Shown: positions 25,409-33,642, counted from the first letter of the stretch. The stretch: 37,748 bases of DNA from Intrasporangium oryzae NRRL B-24470 (GCF_000576595.1 NZ_AWSA01000041.1:1-37748), one strand, 5' to 3'. Translations and numbers: made by a program. Notes: generated by a model not told the origin, from the sequence alone.

Positions 25409-25903
25409 ATGCCCGACCAGCCCGTCGACCACCAGCCCGTCGACCCGACCCGTCCCGGAACCGACCCGGAGGCCACGGCACCGACGGCGGAGGTGCCGCC
25501 GGCCCCCGCCTCCGACGGTCCCGACTCCGGCCACGTGGTCGGGGCCGCCGAGGCTCCGGCCGAGCCGGTCCGCGAGAAGAGGTCCCTCAGCGTCCTCAAG
25601 CGTGTCGGCGTCCCGGTCGCCGTCGGCCTCGCCCTCATCGGCTTCCGCGTCTTCAACAGCCAGACCGCCGCCGACCGTCTCGAGGTGGGCCAGTGCGCGT
25701 CCCGCGAGTCCGACGACTCGCTCAAGCACCGCGACTGCACCGACCCGAAGGCGACGTACAAGGTGCTGTTCATCAAGCAGGACAGCAAGGAGTCGGCCGC
25801 CGACGAGGTCTGCGCTCCCTACACCGACACGACGACGACGTATTTCGAGGGGACCGAGGACGGCTCGGCCGGCGACCTCATCTGCCTTGGCAACGCCAAG
25901 TGA
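25409..25903 (+). CDS. LppU/SCO3897-like single-pass membrane protein
   Basis: A 164-residue protein: a Pro/Ala/acidic cytoplasmic part (1-57), one membrane helix (about 66-83, VGVPVAVGLALIGFRVF) and a small external domain with four cysteines (96, 110, 135, 159), likely two disulfides. The pattern VGQC...RDCTDPKATYKVL...C...LICLG resembles LppU/SCO3897-type domains. Function unknown. AGGGGAG precedes the ATG by 8 bases; a CACAAT at 25353-25358 may be its -10 element. A strong terminator follows the stop. Confidence 0.72.
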   Translation: MPDQPVDHQPVDPTRPGTDPEATAPTAEVPPAPASDGPDSGHVVGAAEAPAEPVREKRSLSVLKRVGVPVAVGLALIGFRVFNSQTAADRLEVGQCASRESDDSLKHRDCTDPKATYKVLFIKQDSKESAADEVCAPYTDTTTTYFEGTEDGSAGDLICLGNAK

Positions 25904-25924
25904 CCGCACGGTCCTGACCGAGCG

Positions 25925-25957
25925 GAGGGGCCCCGGGTCGACGACCCGGGGCCTCTC
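25925..25957 (+). terminator. Intrinsic terminator after the LppU-like gene
   Basis: A 15-base stem (25925-25939 with 25943-25957, one G-U pair) with a three-base loop, rich in GGCCCCGGG, begins 21 bases after the stop. Confidence 0.85.
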
Positions 25958-25999
25958 GTGTCCGTCCGGGAATGATTAACCAAACGCTGCGTTATGCAG

Positions 26000-26029
26000 T
26001 TGCGCAATAGCATCACGCTGGCCTATGTT
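26000..26029 (+). promoter_or_regulatory. Promoter of the SufS-like gene with palindrome at -35
   Basis: TTGCGC (26000-26005), an 18-base spacer and TATGTT (26024-26029) end six bases before the ATG at 26036, so transcription should start at the ATG. The -35 is part of the 8-base palindrome TTGCGCAA (26000-26007) and is preceded by TTATGCA, in an unusually A+T-rich stretch from 25970; a regulator site is likely. Confidence 0.6.
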
Positions 26030-26035
26030 TGTCCC

Positions 26036-27787
26036 ATGGACGCCGCCGCCCCCGACTCCGCCCTGCTCGCCACGATCCGCTCGAGCGTCATCGGGGAGGA
26101 CCAGGTCATGCACGGGCCGTACGGCCCCCGCCGCGTGACGTATGCGGACTACACCGCCTCGGGGCGCGCCCTCACCTTCATCGAGGACTTCATCCGCGAC
26201 GAGGTCCTCCCCCGCTACGCCAACACCCACACCGAGAGCTCCGGGACCGGCCTGCAGACGACCCGCCTGCGCGAGGACGCGCGCCGCGTCATCCGCGACG
26301 CGGTGGGCGGCGACGACGACACGGTGGTGATCTTCGCCGGGTCGGGCTGCACGGGCGCGATAGACAAGCTCGTCGGCATCCTGGGTCTGCGCGTCCCGTC
26401 CAACTTCGAGGACCGGTGGCACGCAAGTGAGCTCGTGCCGGCCGACCAGCGTCCCGTCGTCTTCATCGGCCCCTACGAGCACCACTCCAACGAGGTCATG
26501 TGGCGCGAGTGCGTCGCCGACGTCGTCGTCATCCCCCAGGACCTCGACGGGCACATCGACATCGCCACCCTCCGGGACCGGCTGCAGGAGTATGCCGCTC
26601 GGCCCCTGCTCATCGGCAGCTTCTCGGCCGCCAGCAACGTCACCGGCATCGTCACGGACACCGACGCCATCTCGACCGTCCTGCACGAGCACGGCGCGCT
26701 CGCCTTCTGGGACTTCGCGGCTGCCGGTCCGTATGTCGACATCGAGATGTACGGCAAGGGCGGCCGAGGCGCGGGGAGCGCTGAGGCGCAATCCGGCCCG
26801 GCGGCATACGGCAGCCTCGCGTACAAGGACGCGGTGTTCCTCAGCCCCCACAAGTTCATCGGCGGCCCGAGCACGCCCGGCGTGCTCGTCGTGCGGCGCG
26901 AGCTGCTGACCAACCGCGTCCCCGACGTGCCGGGCGGCGGGACGGTCGCCTACGTCAACCCGAGCGCCCACGACTACCTCACGGACCCGGCGCACCGCGA
27001 GGAGGGCGGCACCCCCGCCATCATCGAGGCGATCCGCGCCGGCCTCGTCTTCCAGCTCAAGGACGCCGTCGGCGTGCCCGTCATCCGCGCCCAGGAGGAG
27101 CGTTTCCTCCGCCGGGCCGTCGAGGCCTGGAAGGACGAGCCGGGCATCGAGATCCTCGGCAACCTCGCGGCGGAGCGCCTGTCGATCGTGTCCTTCGTCG
27201 TCCACGCCAACGACGGACGCTACCTCCACCACAACTTCGTCGTCGCCGTGCTCAACGACCTCTTCGGGATCCAGGCCCGCGGCGGCTGCTCCTGCGCCGG
27301 GCCCTACGGGCACTACCTGCTCGGGATCGACCTCGAGCGCTCGCACGAGTTCGAGCGGGAGATCGGCCGCGGCTGCGAGGGCATCAAGCCGGGCTGGGTG
27401 CGCATCAACTTCAACTACTTCATCTCCGACACCGTCTGCGACTACATCATCGAGGCCGTCCGTCTCGTTGCCCGCGATGGATGGCGCCTGCTGGGCGACT
27501 ACGACTTCGACGCCGCCACCGGCCGCTGGCAGCACCGCAACGGACCGGTCGAGCCGCCGCTGCGCCTGCGCCAGGTGAGCTACGTCGACGGCACCCTCAC
27601 CTACCCGAAGCAGCTCGACCGGGCGACTGAGGACGATCTCGCCGGCTATCTCGAGAAGGGCCGCTCGATCCTCGCCGGCGCCACCCCCGCGACGGGCGAC
27701 GCCGGCTCCGTCAACGACGACTTCGACCACCTGCGCTGGTTCGAGCTGCCGTCGGCCTGCGTCCACGCCGTCGACGCGCCGGCCTGA
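26036..27787 (+). CDS. SufS/CsdA-like PLP-dependent aminotransferase class V protein (cysteine desulfurase-like)
   Basis: A 583-residue fold-type I PLP enzyme. The PLP lysine is K273 in FLSPHKFIGGPSTPG, the ring-contacting residues include EHHSNE (148-153) and the aspartate of FWDFAAAGPYV (226), and a desulfurase-type cysteine pair lies in ARGGCSCAGPYGHYLL (C418, C420). Cysteine desulfurases are near 400 residues, so this belongs to a longer class V group with an extra C-terminal region (about 440-583) and a Gly/Ala insert near 240-258. Desulfurase or selenocysteine lyase activity is inferred. The ATG at 26036 is taken because a promoter ends six bases before it. No suf or isc genes are adjacent. 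Confidence 0.82.
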   Translation: MDAAAPDSALLATIRSSVIGEDQVMHGPYGPRRVTYADYTASGRALTFIEDFIRDEVLPRYANTHTESSGTGLQTTRLREDARRVIRDAVGGDDDTVVIFAGSGCTGAIDKLVGILGLRVPSNFEDRWHASELVPADQRPVVFIGPYEHHSNEVMWRECVADVVVIPQDLDGHIDIATLRDRLQEYAARPLLIGSFSAASNVTGIVTDTDAISTVLHEHGALAFWDFAAAGPYVDIEMYGKGGRGAGSAEAQSGPAAYGSLAYKDAVFLSPHKFIGGPSTPGVLVVRRELLTNRVPDVPGGGTVAYVNPSAHDYLTDPAHREEGGTPAIIEAIRAGLVFQLKDAVGVPVIRAQEERFLRRAVEAWKDEPGIEILGNLAAERLSIVSFVVHANDGRYLHHNFVVAVLNDLFGIQARGGCSCAGPYGHYLLGIDLERSHEFEREIGRGCEGIKPGWVRINFNYFISDTVCDYIIEAVRLVARDGWRLLGDYDFDAATGRWQHRNGPVEPPLRLRQVSYVDGTLTYPKQLDRATEDDLAGYLEKGRSILAGATPATGDAGSVNDDFDHLRWFELPSACVHAVDAPA

Positions 27788-27801
27788 GCGTCGCCGGCAG
27801 G

Positions 27802-27807
27802 TAGGGT
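27802..27807 (+). promoter_or_regulatory. -10 element upstream of the TVP38-family gene
   Basis: TAGGGT lies 15 bases after the PLP-enzyme stop; here the downstream gene has a normal leader with GAGGAG before its ATG at 27842. Confidence 0.45.
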
Positions 27808-27841
27808 GGCGCGACCCCACCACCCCGGCCCGAGGAGAGCG

Positions 27842-28531
27842 ATGCCCCCGGAGGACGCCCAGGGCCACCCGGTCCGCGTCGCGGCGCTCGGCGTCGTCCT
27901 CGGTGCCGGAGCCGTCGTCCTCGGCGCGCTGGGGACCGCCGACGTCGACCGTGTCCGTGCCGCCGTCATCGCTGCCGGGGCGGCCGCCCCGGTCCTCTAC
28001 GTGGTCGCGACGGCCCTGCTCACCCTCCTGCCGGTCCCCCGCAGCGCGCTCTCCGCGGTGGCCGGAGCGCTTTTCGGACTGGGCACCGGCGTCGCCCTCG
28101 CCTGGACGGCGAGCCTGCTCGGGGCCCTCGCCGGGTATGCCGTCGGGCGCCTCGTCGACCCCGCGGCCCTCGCGTGGGTCACCCGGCGCCACCACGCCCG
28201 GGCCAGGGACCTGCTCGATCGCCGTGGCGTGGCCACGGTGGTGTGGAGCCGTGTCCTGCCGGTCCTGCCCTTCACGGTCGTCAACTACCTCGCCGGCCTG
28301 GCCGGCGTGCGCGCCCGCGCGTACGCCGTCGGCACCGCCGTGGGGACGGTTCCCGGGACCGTGGTCTACGTCGCAGGCGGGGCGCTCGCGGGGGGCACCC
28401 TCGATCTCGAGCACCCGGCATACGTGCTGACGGCGGGAGCGGCCGCACTGGCGGTGGCAGCGGTCCCGCTCCTCCGGCTGCGTCGTGGCGCTGTCGCGGC
28501 GGCTCCCTCCACGAGCTCCACCCCGACGTGA
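27842..28531 (+). CDS. TVP38/TMEM64-family (DedA-like) membrane protein
   Basis: A 229-residue integral membrane protein with about six hydrophobic segments. The VTT/SNARE-associated core is visible: LLTLLPVPRSALSAVAGALF, GLGTGVALAWTASLLGALAG and the late WSRVLPVLPFTVVNYLAGLA with VGTVPGTVVYVAGG. The family includes lipid scramblases and membrane-homeostasis proteins; the activity here is inferred. The ATG at 27842 follows GAGGAG; an upstream in-frame GTG at 27806 overlaps the -10 element and is rejected. It lies just before a copper lipoprotein but a shared function is not clear. Confidence 0.88.
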   Translation: MPPEDAQGHPVRVAALGVVLGAGAVVLGALGTADVDRVRAAVIAAGAAAPVLYVVATALLTLLPVPRSALSAVAGALFGLGTGVALAWTASLLGALAGYAVGRLVDPAALAWVTRRHHARARDLLDRRGVATVVWSRVLPVLPFTVVNYLAGLAGVRARAYAVGTAVGTVPGTVVYVAGGALAGGTLDLEHPAYVLTAGAAALAVAAVPLLRLRRGAVAAAPSTSSTPT

Positions 28532-28595
28532 CCGAGCCGGGAAACCGGGACCTTGGGCACTGCGGCCACGGCAACCGCCTTGCTCGAATGGCCGT

Positions 28596-29189
28596 GTGAG
28601 GACTCTCCGGCACGTCTGGCGGACGCGGGTCGCGGTCCGGCGCGCGGTGGGACTCGCCGCGGCGCTGGCCCTCTCCGGCTGCACGACCGTCGTCGTGCCT
28701 CCGGGCGGCGGGATGATGGGCCCGGCGCAGGGCTACCGGGACTCGTCGCTGACGTGCACCCCGCCGGGCACCCTGCCGGGCGCCGTCGTCGAGGTCCGCG
28801 TCGCCGACATGGGGATGAGCCGGATGATGGGCGGCGACGCTCCTCTCGGTGCGCCCATGATGCTCCGTGCCCTGCCCGCCACGGTGCCGGCCGGGGTCGT
28901 CACCCTCGTCGTGGAGAACGTCGGCTGGCGCACCCACGAGGTCGTCGTCCTCCCCCTCGCCCCGGGCGAGGCCGCCGGACAGCGGGTCCCTGGCGCCGAC
29001 GGGAAGGTCGACGAGGCCGGCAGCCTCGGCGAGGTGTCCGCCTCGTGCGCCGAGGGCTCCGGGGAGGGCGTCGACTCCGGGGCGGTCGGGTGGACCACCC
29101 TCACCCTCGGCCCGGGTCGCTACGAGCTCGTCTGCAACCTGCGCAACCACTACGCCAACGGGATGTACCAGGCGATCACGGTCCAGTGA
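28596..29189 (+). CDS. Cupredoxin-like copper lipoprotein
   Basis: A 197-residue secreted lipoprotein. A signal segment ends in the lipobox LSGC (C29), preceded by arginines at 9, 11, 15 and 16. The C-terminal half is a cupredoxin fold with a complete type 1 copper site: H114 (GWRTHEV), C180, H185 and M190 in LVCNLRNHYANGM. The part between has methionine-rich stretches (GGGMMGP, DMGMSRMMGG, APMML) that could hand over or hold Cu(I). It probably binds periplasmic or surface copper, or carries electrons. GTG at 28596 is chosen as the start closest before the signal segment. It converges with copA, leaving 27 bases between the stops. Confidence 0.85.
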   Translation: MRTLRHVWRTRVAVRRAVGLAAALALSGCTTVVVPPGGGMMGPAQGYRDSSLTCTPPGTLPGAVVEVRVADMGMSRMMGGDAPLGAPMMLRALPATVPAGVVTLVVENVGWRTHEVVVLPLAPGEAAGQRVPGADGKVDEAGSLGEVSASCAEGSGEGVDSGAVGWTTLTLGPGRYELVCNLRNHYANGMYQAITVQ

Positions 29190-29216
29190 GCCCCCCGGCC
29201 GGGACCGCGAGCCGAG

Positions 29217-31535
29217 TCACGCCCCGGTCCCCGCCGGACCACCCGAGGCGAGCGGCCGGAACCGACGCAGCCGGAGGCTGTTCGTGACGACGAAGACCGA
29301 GGAGAGCGCCATCGCGGCCCCGGCGAGCATCGGGTTGAGCAGACCGCTCGCCGCGAGCGGGAGCGCCGCGACGTTGTAGGCGAACGCCCAGAAGAGGTTG
29401 CCCTTGATCGTCGCGAGCGTCCTGCGCGACAGCCGGATCGCGTCGCCGGCGGCCCGGAGGTCTCCGCGGACGAGGGTGAGGTCGGCGGCCTCGATCGCGG
29501 CGTCGGTGCCGGTGCCCATCGCGAGCCCGAGGTCGGCCTGGGCCAGCGCGGCCGCGTCGTTGACGCCGTCGCCGACCATGGCGACGACCCGTCCGCGCTC
29601 CTGGAGCGACCGGACGACGTCGACCTTGTCCTCCGGCAGGACCTCGGCGATCACCTCGTCGATCCCGACCTGGGCGGCGACGGCGTGCGCGGCGCGGGTG
29701 TTGTCACCCGTCAGCAGAACCGGGGTCAGCCCGAGCTGACGGAGCTGGCGGACCGCCTCCGCCGAGGTCTCCTTGACCGCGTCGGCCACGACGAGGACGC
29801 CCCGGGCCTTGCCGTCCCAGCCGACGGCAACGGCCGTCCGGCCCCGGCTCTCCGCCTCGGCCTGGGCCCGCTCGAGAGCATCCGGCAGCGAGAGCGACCA
29901 GTCGGCGAGCAGCCGGGGCCGGCCGACGACGACCGCATGCCCGTCCACGACGCCCTGGACGCCGAGACCCTCGACGTTGGCGAACCCCTCGACGGCCGGG
30001 AGCTCACCGACGCGCTCGACGGCGCCCTTGGCGACGGCCTGCGCGATCGGGTGCTCCGAGGCGTCCTCCAGCGCACCCGCGAGGCGCAGCAGCTCGTCCG
30101 GGTCCTGCCCCGGCGCGGCGTGGACCTCCTGGAGGGTCATCCGCCCCGTCGTCACCGTGCCCGTCTTGTCGAGCACGACGGTGTCGACGGCGCGCGTCGA
30201 CTCGAGCACCTCCGGGCCCTTGATGAGGATCCCGAGCTGCGCGCCGCGGCCGGTGCCGACCATGAGGGCCGTCGGCGTCGCGAGACCGAGCGCGCACGGG
30301 CACGCGATGATGAGGACGGCGACGGCCGCGGTGAAGGCGGCCGGCAGTCCGCTCCCGGTGCCGATCCACCAGCCGAGCGTCCCGGCGGCGAGGGCGAGGA
30401 CGACGGGCACGAAGATCCCCGAGACGCGGTCGGCGAGGCGCTGCACCTCGGCCTTCCCGGCCTGGGCGTCCTCGACCATCCGCGCCATCTGGGCGAGCTG
30501 GGTGTCGGCACCGACCCGCGTCGCGCGGACGACGAGGCGCCCGCCCGCGTTGACCGTCGCGCCGACCACGGCGTCACCGGGCCCGACCTCGACGGGGACC
30601 GACTCACCGGTCAGCATCGAGGCGTCGACCGCGGAGGTCCCCTCCTCGACGACACCGTCGGTGGCGACCTTCTCGCCGGGACGGACGACGAAGCGGTCTC
30701 CGGCGGCGAGGTCCCCGACGGGGATGCGCTCCTCGCGTCCGTCACGCAGCACCGACACGTCCTTGGCGCCGAGCTCGAGCAGCGCCCGCAGCGCGGCTCC
30801 CGCCTGCCGCTTCGAGCGTGCCTCGACGTACCGGCCGGCGAGGATGAAGGTCGTGACCCCGGCTGCCGCCTCGAGGTAGATGTTCCCGGAGCCGTCGGTG
30901 CGCCCGATGGTGAGCTCGAAGGCGTGCCGCATCCCCGGTCTCCCGGCGGTCCCAAGGAAGAGGGCGTAGAGGGACCACCCGAGCGCGGCGAGGGTCCCGA
31001 GCGAGATGAGCGTGTCCATCGTCGACGTCCCGTGGCGCAGGTTGACCCAGGCGGCGCGGTGGAAGGGCCAGGCGCCCCAGACGACGACGGGGGCGGCGAG
31101 GGTCAGCGAGAGCCACTGCCACGAGGTGAACTGCAGGGCGGGGATCATCGCCATGGCGACGACGGGGACGGTCAGGAGCGCCGAGACGACCAGTCGCCGG
31201 CGTAGGGCCGTCGTCGCGTCCTGGACGGCGGCCTCCGCGGAGGGCGCGGCGGAGCCCGCGGCGGAGCCTGCGGCGGCTCCCCGACCTGCGCCCTCGTGCG
31301 CGGCGGGGACGGTTGCCGTGTAGCCGGCCGTCTCCACGGTGGCGACGAGATCCTCGGGTGTCACCCCCTCGGGGATGCTCACTCGGGCCTTCTCCGTGGC
31401 GTAGTTGACGGTGGCGGTGACGCCGTCGAGCTTGTTGAGGCGCTTCTCGACCCGGGCGGCGCACGACGCGCACGTCATGCCCCCGATGGCGAGCTCGACC
31501 TGTCGGGTGGGGACCTGTTCGGTGATCTGGCCCAT
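29217..31535 (-). CDS. copA: Copper-exporting P1B-type ATPase CopA
   Basis: A 772-residue Cu(I) pump. One N-terminal HMA domain has GMTCASC (C22, C25). After an Ala/Gly/Ser linker (80-105) come the membrane part and the ATPase motifs: TGES (309-312), the transport motif CPC (412-414), phosphorylation DKTGT (456-460), SEHP (493-496), TGDNTRAA and MVGDGVND. The last two helices hold the Cu(I) motifs YN (FAYNVAALP) and [13 protein letters not shown] good ribosome site (GAGGAGG) precedes the ATG. It is last in copZ - His-rich protein - copA, under CsoR-type operators. It ejects cytoplasmic copper delivered by CopZ. Confidence 0.96.
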   Translation of the reverse strand: MGQITEQVPTRQVELAIGGMTCASCAARVEKRLNKLDGVTATVNYATEKARVSIPEGVTPEDLVATVETAGYTATVPAAHEGAGRGAAAGSAAGSAAPSAEAAVQDATTALRRRLVVSALLTVPVVAMAMIPALQFTSWQWLSLTLAAPVVVWGAWPFHRAAWVNLRHGTSTMDTLISLGTLAALGWSLYALFLGTAGRPGMRHAFELTIGRTDGSGNIYLEAAAGVTTFILAGRYVEARSKRQAGAALRALLELGAKDVSVLRDGREERIPVGDLAAGDRFVVRPGEKVATDGVVEEGTSAVDASMLTGESVPVEVGPGDAVVGATVNAGGRLVVRATRVGADTQLAQMARMVEDAQAGKAEVQRLADRVSGIFVPVVLALAAGTLGWWIGTGSGLPAAFTAAVAVLIIACPCALGLATPTALMVGTGRGAQLGILIKGPEVLESTRAVDTVVLDKTGTVTTGRMTLQEVHAAPGQDPDELLRLAGALEDASEHPIAQAVAKGAVERVGELPAVEGFANVEGLGVQGVVDGHAVVVGRPRLLADWSLSLPDALERAQAEAESRGRTAVAVGWDGKARGVLVVADAVKETSAEAVRQLRQLGLTPVLLTGDNTRAAHAVAAQVGIDEVIAEVLPEDKVDVVRSLQERGRVVAMVGDGVNDAAALAQADLGLAMGTGTDAAIEAADLTLVRGDLRAAGDAIRLSRRTLATIKGNLFWAFAYNVAALPLAASGLLNPMLAGAAMALSSVFVVTNSLRLRRFRPLASGGPAGTGA

Positions 31536-31568
31536 GAGCGGGCCTCCTCTCGTGGCGCGGGGCGCGGT

Positions 31569-32582
31569 TCAGTGGGCGTGGGAGCTGGTGGGGGCCGGTG
31601 TCGCTGATCCGGTCGGCGACGGTTTCGCGTCCGGATCGGTCGCCCGCACCGTCAGGGCCAGGGTGCGGACCACGCCGTGGTGCTTGACGTCGAGGAAGAT
31701 CCGGTAGTCGCCCGATGAGGGGGCGGTGGCGGCGAACGTGATGGCCGGCCCGGGCCTCGTCGTGCCGTCCCCGGGGTGACCCTCGGGGTGGACGTGGAGG
31801 TACGCGAGGTCCCCGACGCGGAGCGCCACGAGGTGCCCGTATGCCGCGAGGTACGGGTCGAGGTCGGTGACCGGCCGGCCGTCGTGGGCGATCGAGAGCG
31901 TGAGGATCGACTCCCGGCCCGCGACGAGCTGACCGTCCAGCGTCGCGGTGTACCCCTCGACGGGCTCGCTCGTGTGCGCGGGCGCCGGAAGCGCCACTGG
32001 GTCGTAGCCTCCCGGGACGTGGAGGTCGGACCCGAGGGTGAGGCTCTCGCCGGCCCGCGGCCCGGATCCGGGGACGAAGTCGGCGAAGACCCGCCAGGCC
32101 CCCGGGTCGAGGTCGAGGGAGCTGGTCCACGTCCCGGTCCCGTCGAGGCTCGGGTGGACGTGCTGGAAGCCGGTCAGGTCACGTCGGACGGCGATGAGGT
32201 GCAGGTCCTTCTCGTGCTTGGGCTCGTAGCGCGTGACCGCGTTGCCGTCCGGCCCGATCACCGTGAAAGTGAGCGGGACTCGCGTGCCGGGCTGGAGCCG
32301 GTCGGCGCCGAGGACGAGCCGGTACCCGGACTCGGCGACCGCGAGTCCACCCGGACCCTGTCCGGCCGCATGGTCGGTCCCCGGCATCGCGCGGTCTGCG
32401 TCGGCGTGGGCGTCGGTGGGGTGGCCATCGGTGCCGTGGCCGTTGGTGGGGTGGCCGTTGGTCGAGTGGCCGGCGTCCCCGGTCGGGATCGGTGTGCCGA
32501 CGGCGGCGCCGACGCCGAGCGCCGCCCCGAAGGTGAGCGCGATGAGGCCGCCGAAGGCGGCGAGTCTCGCTGGGGTGTTCAT
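31569..32582 (-). CDS. His-rich exported copper-associated protein
   Basis: A 337-residue protein with an N-terminal hydrophobic segment (about 7-29), then a short metal-binding tract in which histidines recur every five residues (H39, H44, H49, H54, H59) in NGHPT-like units, followed by more His/Asp/Met. The remaining 250 residues make two similar beta-rich halves, each with an HxHP motif (GFQHVHPSLDG and YLHVHPEGHPGDG), and a C-terminal HAH. It lies between copZ and copA, so an extracytoplasmic copper buffer or chaperone is inferred. The ATG at 32582 is preferred since GAGGAAGG is seven bases away; an ATG six bases earlier is too close. Confidence 0.75.
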   Translation of the reverse strand: MNTPARLAAFGGLIALTFGAALGVGAAVGTPIPTGDAGHSTNGHPTNGHGTDGHPTDAHADADRAMPGTDHAAGQGPGGLAVAESGYRLVLGADRLQPGTRVPLTFTVIGPDGNAVTRYEPKHEKDLHLIAVRRDLTGFQHVHPSLDGTGTWTSSLDLDPGAWRVFADFVPGSGPRAGESLTLGSDLHVPGGYDPVALPAPAHTSEPVEGYTATLDGQLVAGRESILTLSIAHDGRPVTDLDPYLAAYGHLVALRVGDLAYLHVHPEGHPGDGTTRPGPAITFAATAPSSGDYRIFLDVKHHGVVRTLALTVRATDPDAKPSPTGSATPAPTSSHAH

Positions 32583-32698
32583 GGGCATGCCTTCCTCGTC
32601 GTTGGGGTGGGGAGCGGGGTCCGTATGCCACGGAGCCAGGTGGGGCTCGCGACCGAACTCCGGGGGCCGCTCGGGCGAGCGGCCCCGGAGCGGCACGG

Positions 32699-32908
32699 TC
32701 AGCCGGTGACGACCTCGTAGCCGGCCTCCTCGACCGCCCGCGCGACGGCGGCGTCGGTGACCGACCCGTCGGCGGTGACGGTCAGGCGCCCGAGGAGGAC
32801 GTCCACCTCCACGGCGGTGACACCGTCGACGCGCTGGACGGATGACGTCACCGAGCTGGCGCAGTGGCCACACGTCATGCCGCGGACGGAGTAGGTGTTG
32901 CTGCTCAT
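32699..32908 (-). CDS. copZ: Copper chaperone CopZ-like, HMA domain
   Basis: A 69-residue single heavy-metal-associated domain: YSVRGMTCGHCASSVTSSVQ (CxxC at 13 and 16) and the usual ending AVARAVEEAGYEVVTG. It carries Cu(I) to CopA and possibly to the CsoR regulator. AGAGGA precedes the ATG. It is the first gene after the promoter with three CsoR-type operators; 116 bases separate it from the His-rich gene, and that gap contains a GGCATAC copy (32623-32629). Confidence 0.92.
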   Translation of the reverse strand: MSSNTYSVRGMTCGHCASSVTSSVQRVDGVTAVEVDVLLGRLTVTADGSVTDAAVARAVEEAGYEVVTG

Positions 32909-32943
32909 CGTTCGTTCCTCTCGTCGGAGCCGGGCTCGTCCCG

Positions 32944-33011
32944 ATACCCGGATGGGGTACCACGAAGGTACCCCCATGGGGTACCGATTCGCAAGTACCC
33001 CACAGGGGTAT
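32944..33011 (-). promoter_or_regulatory. copZ-copA promoter with three CsoR-type operators
   Basis: Three TACCC..GGGTA palindromes stand at 32944-32960, 32967-32985 (GTACCCCCATGGGGTAC core) and 32995-33011 (GTACCCCACAGGGGTAT), with centres about 24-27 bases apart. The minus-strand promoter TTGCGA (32989-32994), 18-base spacer, TACCTT (32965-32970) encloses the middle site, so a bound CsoR tetramer would block it; copper binding to CsoR releases it. No csoR gene is in the window. Confidence 0.85.
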
Positions 33012-33042
33012 TGCGGAGCGCCGCTCCGGCCCCTCGCCCCAC

Positions 33043-33071
33043 GCCCTGCCCTTGGTTCAGGGAGGCAGGGC
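33043..33071 (-). terminator. Probable terminator of the marR gene
   Basis: GCCCTGCC (33043-33050) pairs with GGCAGGGC (33064-33071), 32 bases after the marR stop in its reading direction. Confidence 0.5.
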
Positions 33072-33102
33072 GGGTCAAACGGCGGGTGCCGTCTTCCGCC
33101 GC

Positions 33103-33561
33103 CTAGGGCGTCCGACGCTCCTCCACCACCAGGACGCGCCCGAGCCCCGCGGTCAGGGTCTCGATCTCGGACGACGTCAGATGACGCGCGAAGTGCCGCT
33201 CGATCGCGCGGAGATAGGTTGGTGCGGCCGCCCGGAGCCGTCGGCGACCCTCGGGGGTGATGACGGCATACGAGGAGCGACGGTCGTCCGGGTTGGGCCG
33301 GCGCTCCACGAGACCCGCACCCTCCAGGTCGGTGACGACCCGGCTGACCCGCTCGCGGCTCAGCGTCGCCTGCTCGCCGAGCTCGGTCATCCGCAGGCGG
33401 CGGTCCGGCGCGGCATTGAGAACGAGCAGGACGTCATACCAGGAGATGGGCAGCCCGATGGCGGCCAGGGCCCGTTCGAGGCTGGGCACCACTGCCGCGT
33501 GGACGCGAAGGACTGCCGCCCAGGCCGCCACGCCCTCGGGATCAGTGGCTCGTGCTGGCAT
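33103..33561 (-). CDS. MarR-family transcriptional regulator
   Basis: A 152-residue winged-helix regulator. The recognition helix region is RMTELGEQATLSRERVSRVV, followed by the wing LVERRPNPDDRRSSYAVITP, standard for MarR. It diverges from the YceI gene, and the gap has two inverted copies of one 13-14 base motif, one beside its own start and one over the YceI transcription start, so autoregulation and control of yceI are likely. TAGCCT (33568-33573, minus strand) ends six bases before its ATG: leaderless. The ligand is unknown. Confidence 0.92.
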   Translation of the reverse strand: MPARATDPEGVAAWAAVLRVHAAVVPSLERALAAIGLPISWYDVLLVLNAAPDRRLRMTELGEQATLSRERVSRVVTDLEGAGLVERRPNPDDRRSSYAVITPEGRRRLRAAAPTYLRAIERHFARHLTSSEIETLTAGLGRVLVVEERRTP

Positions 33562-33567
33562 GCGGGC

Positions 33568-33642
33568 AGGCTAGCAGTTACGTGCGCACGCACACACCTT
33601 GACGGGGCCGTGATCCCGAGCCTATAAATGTGCGTGCGCACA
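33568..33642. promoter_or_regulatory. marR/yceI divergent promoters and paired operators
   Basis: Plus strand: TTGACG (33599-33604), 18 bases, TATAAA (33623-33628), a near-ideal promoter for the YceI gene. Minus strand: TAGCCT for marR. GTGCGCACGCACAC (33582-33595) and its reverse-complement copy TGTGCGTGCGCAC (33629-33641) flank the yceI promoter, overlapping its -35 upstream edge and start point. They are probably MarR operators. Confidence 0.7.

Noticed and set aside
24155-25903. Long plus-strand open frame across the catalytic M16 gene and the LppU-like gene
   Set aside because: It is antisense to a gene with clear catalytic motifs for most of its length; only its end (from 25409) is real. 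Long antisense frames are expected at this G+C content.
25976-28684. A 900-codon minus-strand open frame opposite the SufS-like and TVP38 genes
   Set aside because: Low-complexity Arg/Gly/Asp/Val composition and no domain; the plus strand has two recognisable proteins.
28281-29150. Minus-strand frame opposite the cupredoxin lipoprotein
   Set aside because: The plus strand encodes a lipobox and a full type 1 copper site; the antisense frame has no domain.
32395-32470. Short tandem repeat that could be taken for a CRISPR or VNTR array
   Set aside because: It is the coding repeat for the pentad histidine tract; there are no spacers and the units are about 15 bases.
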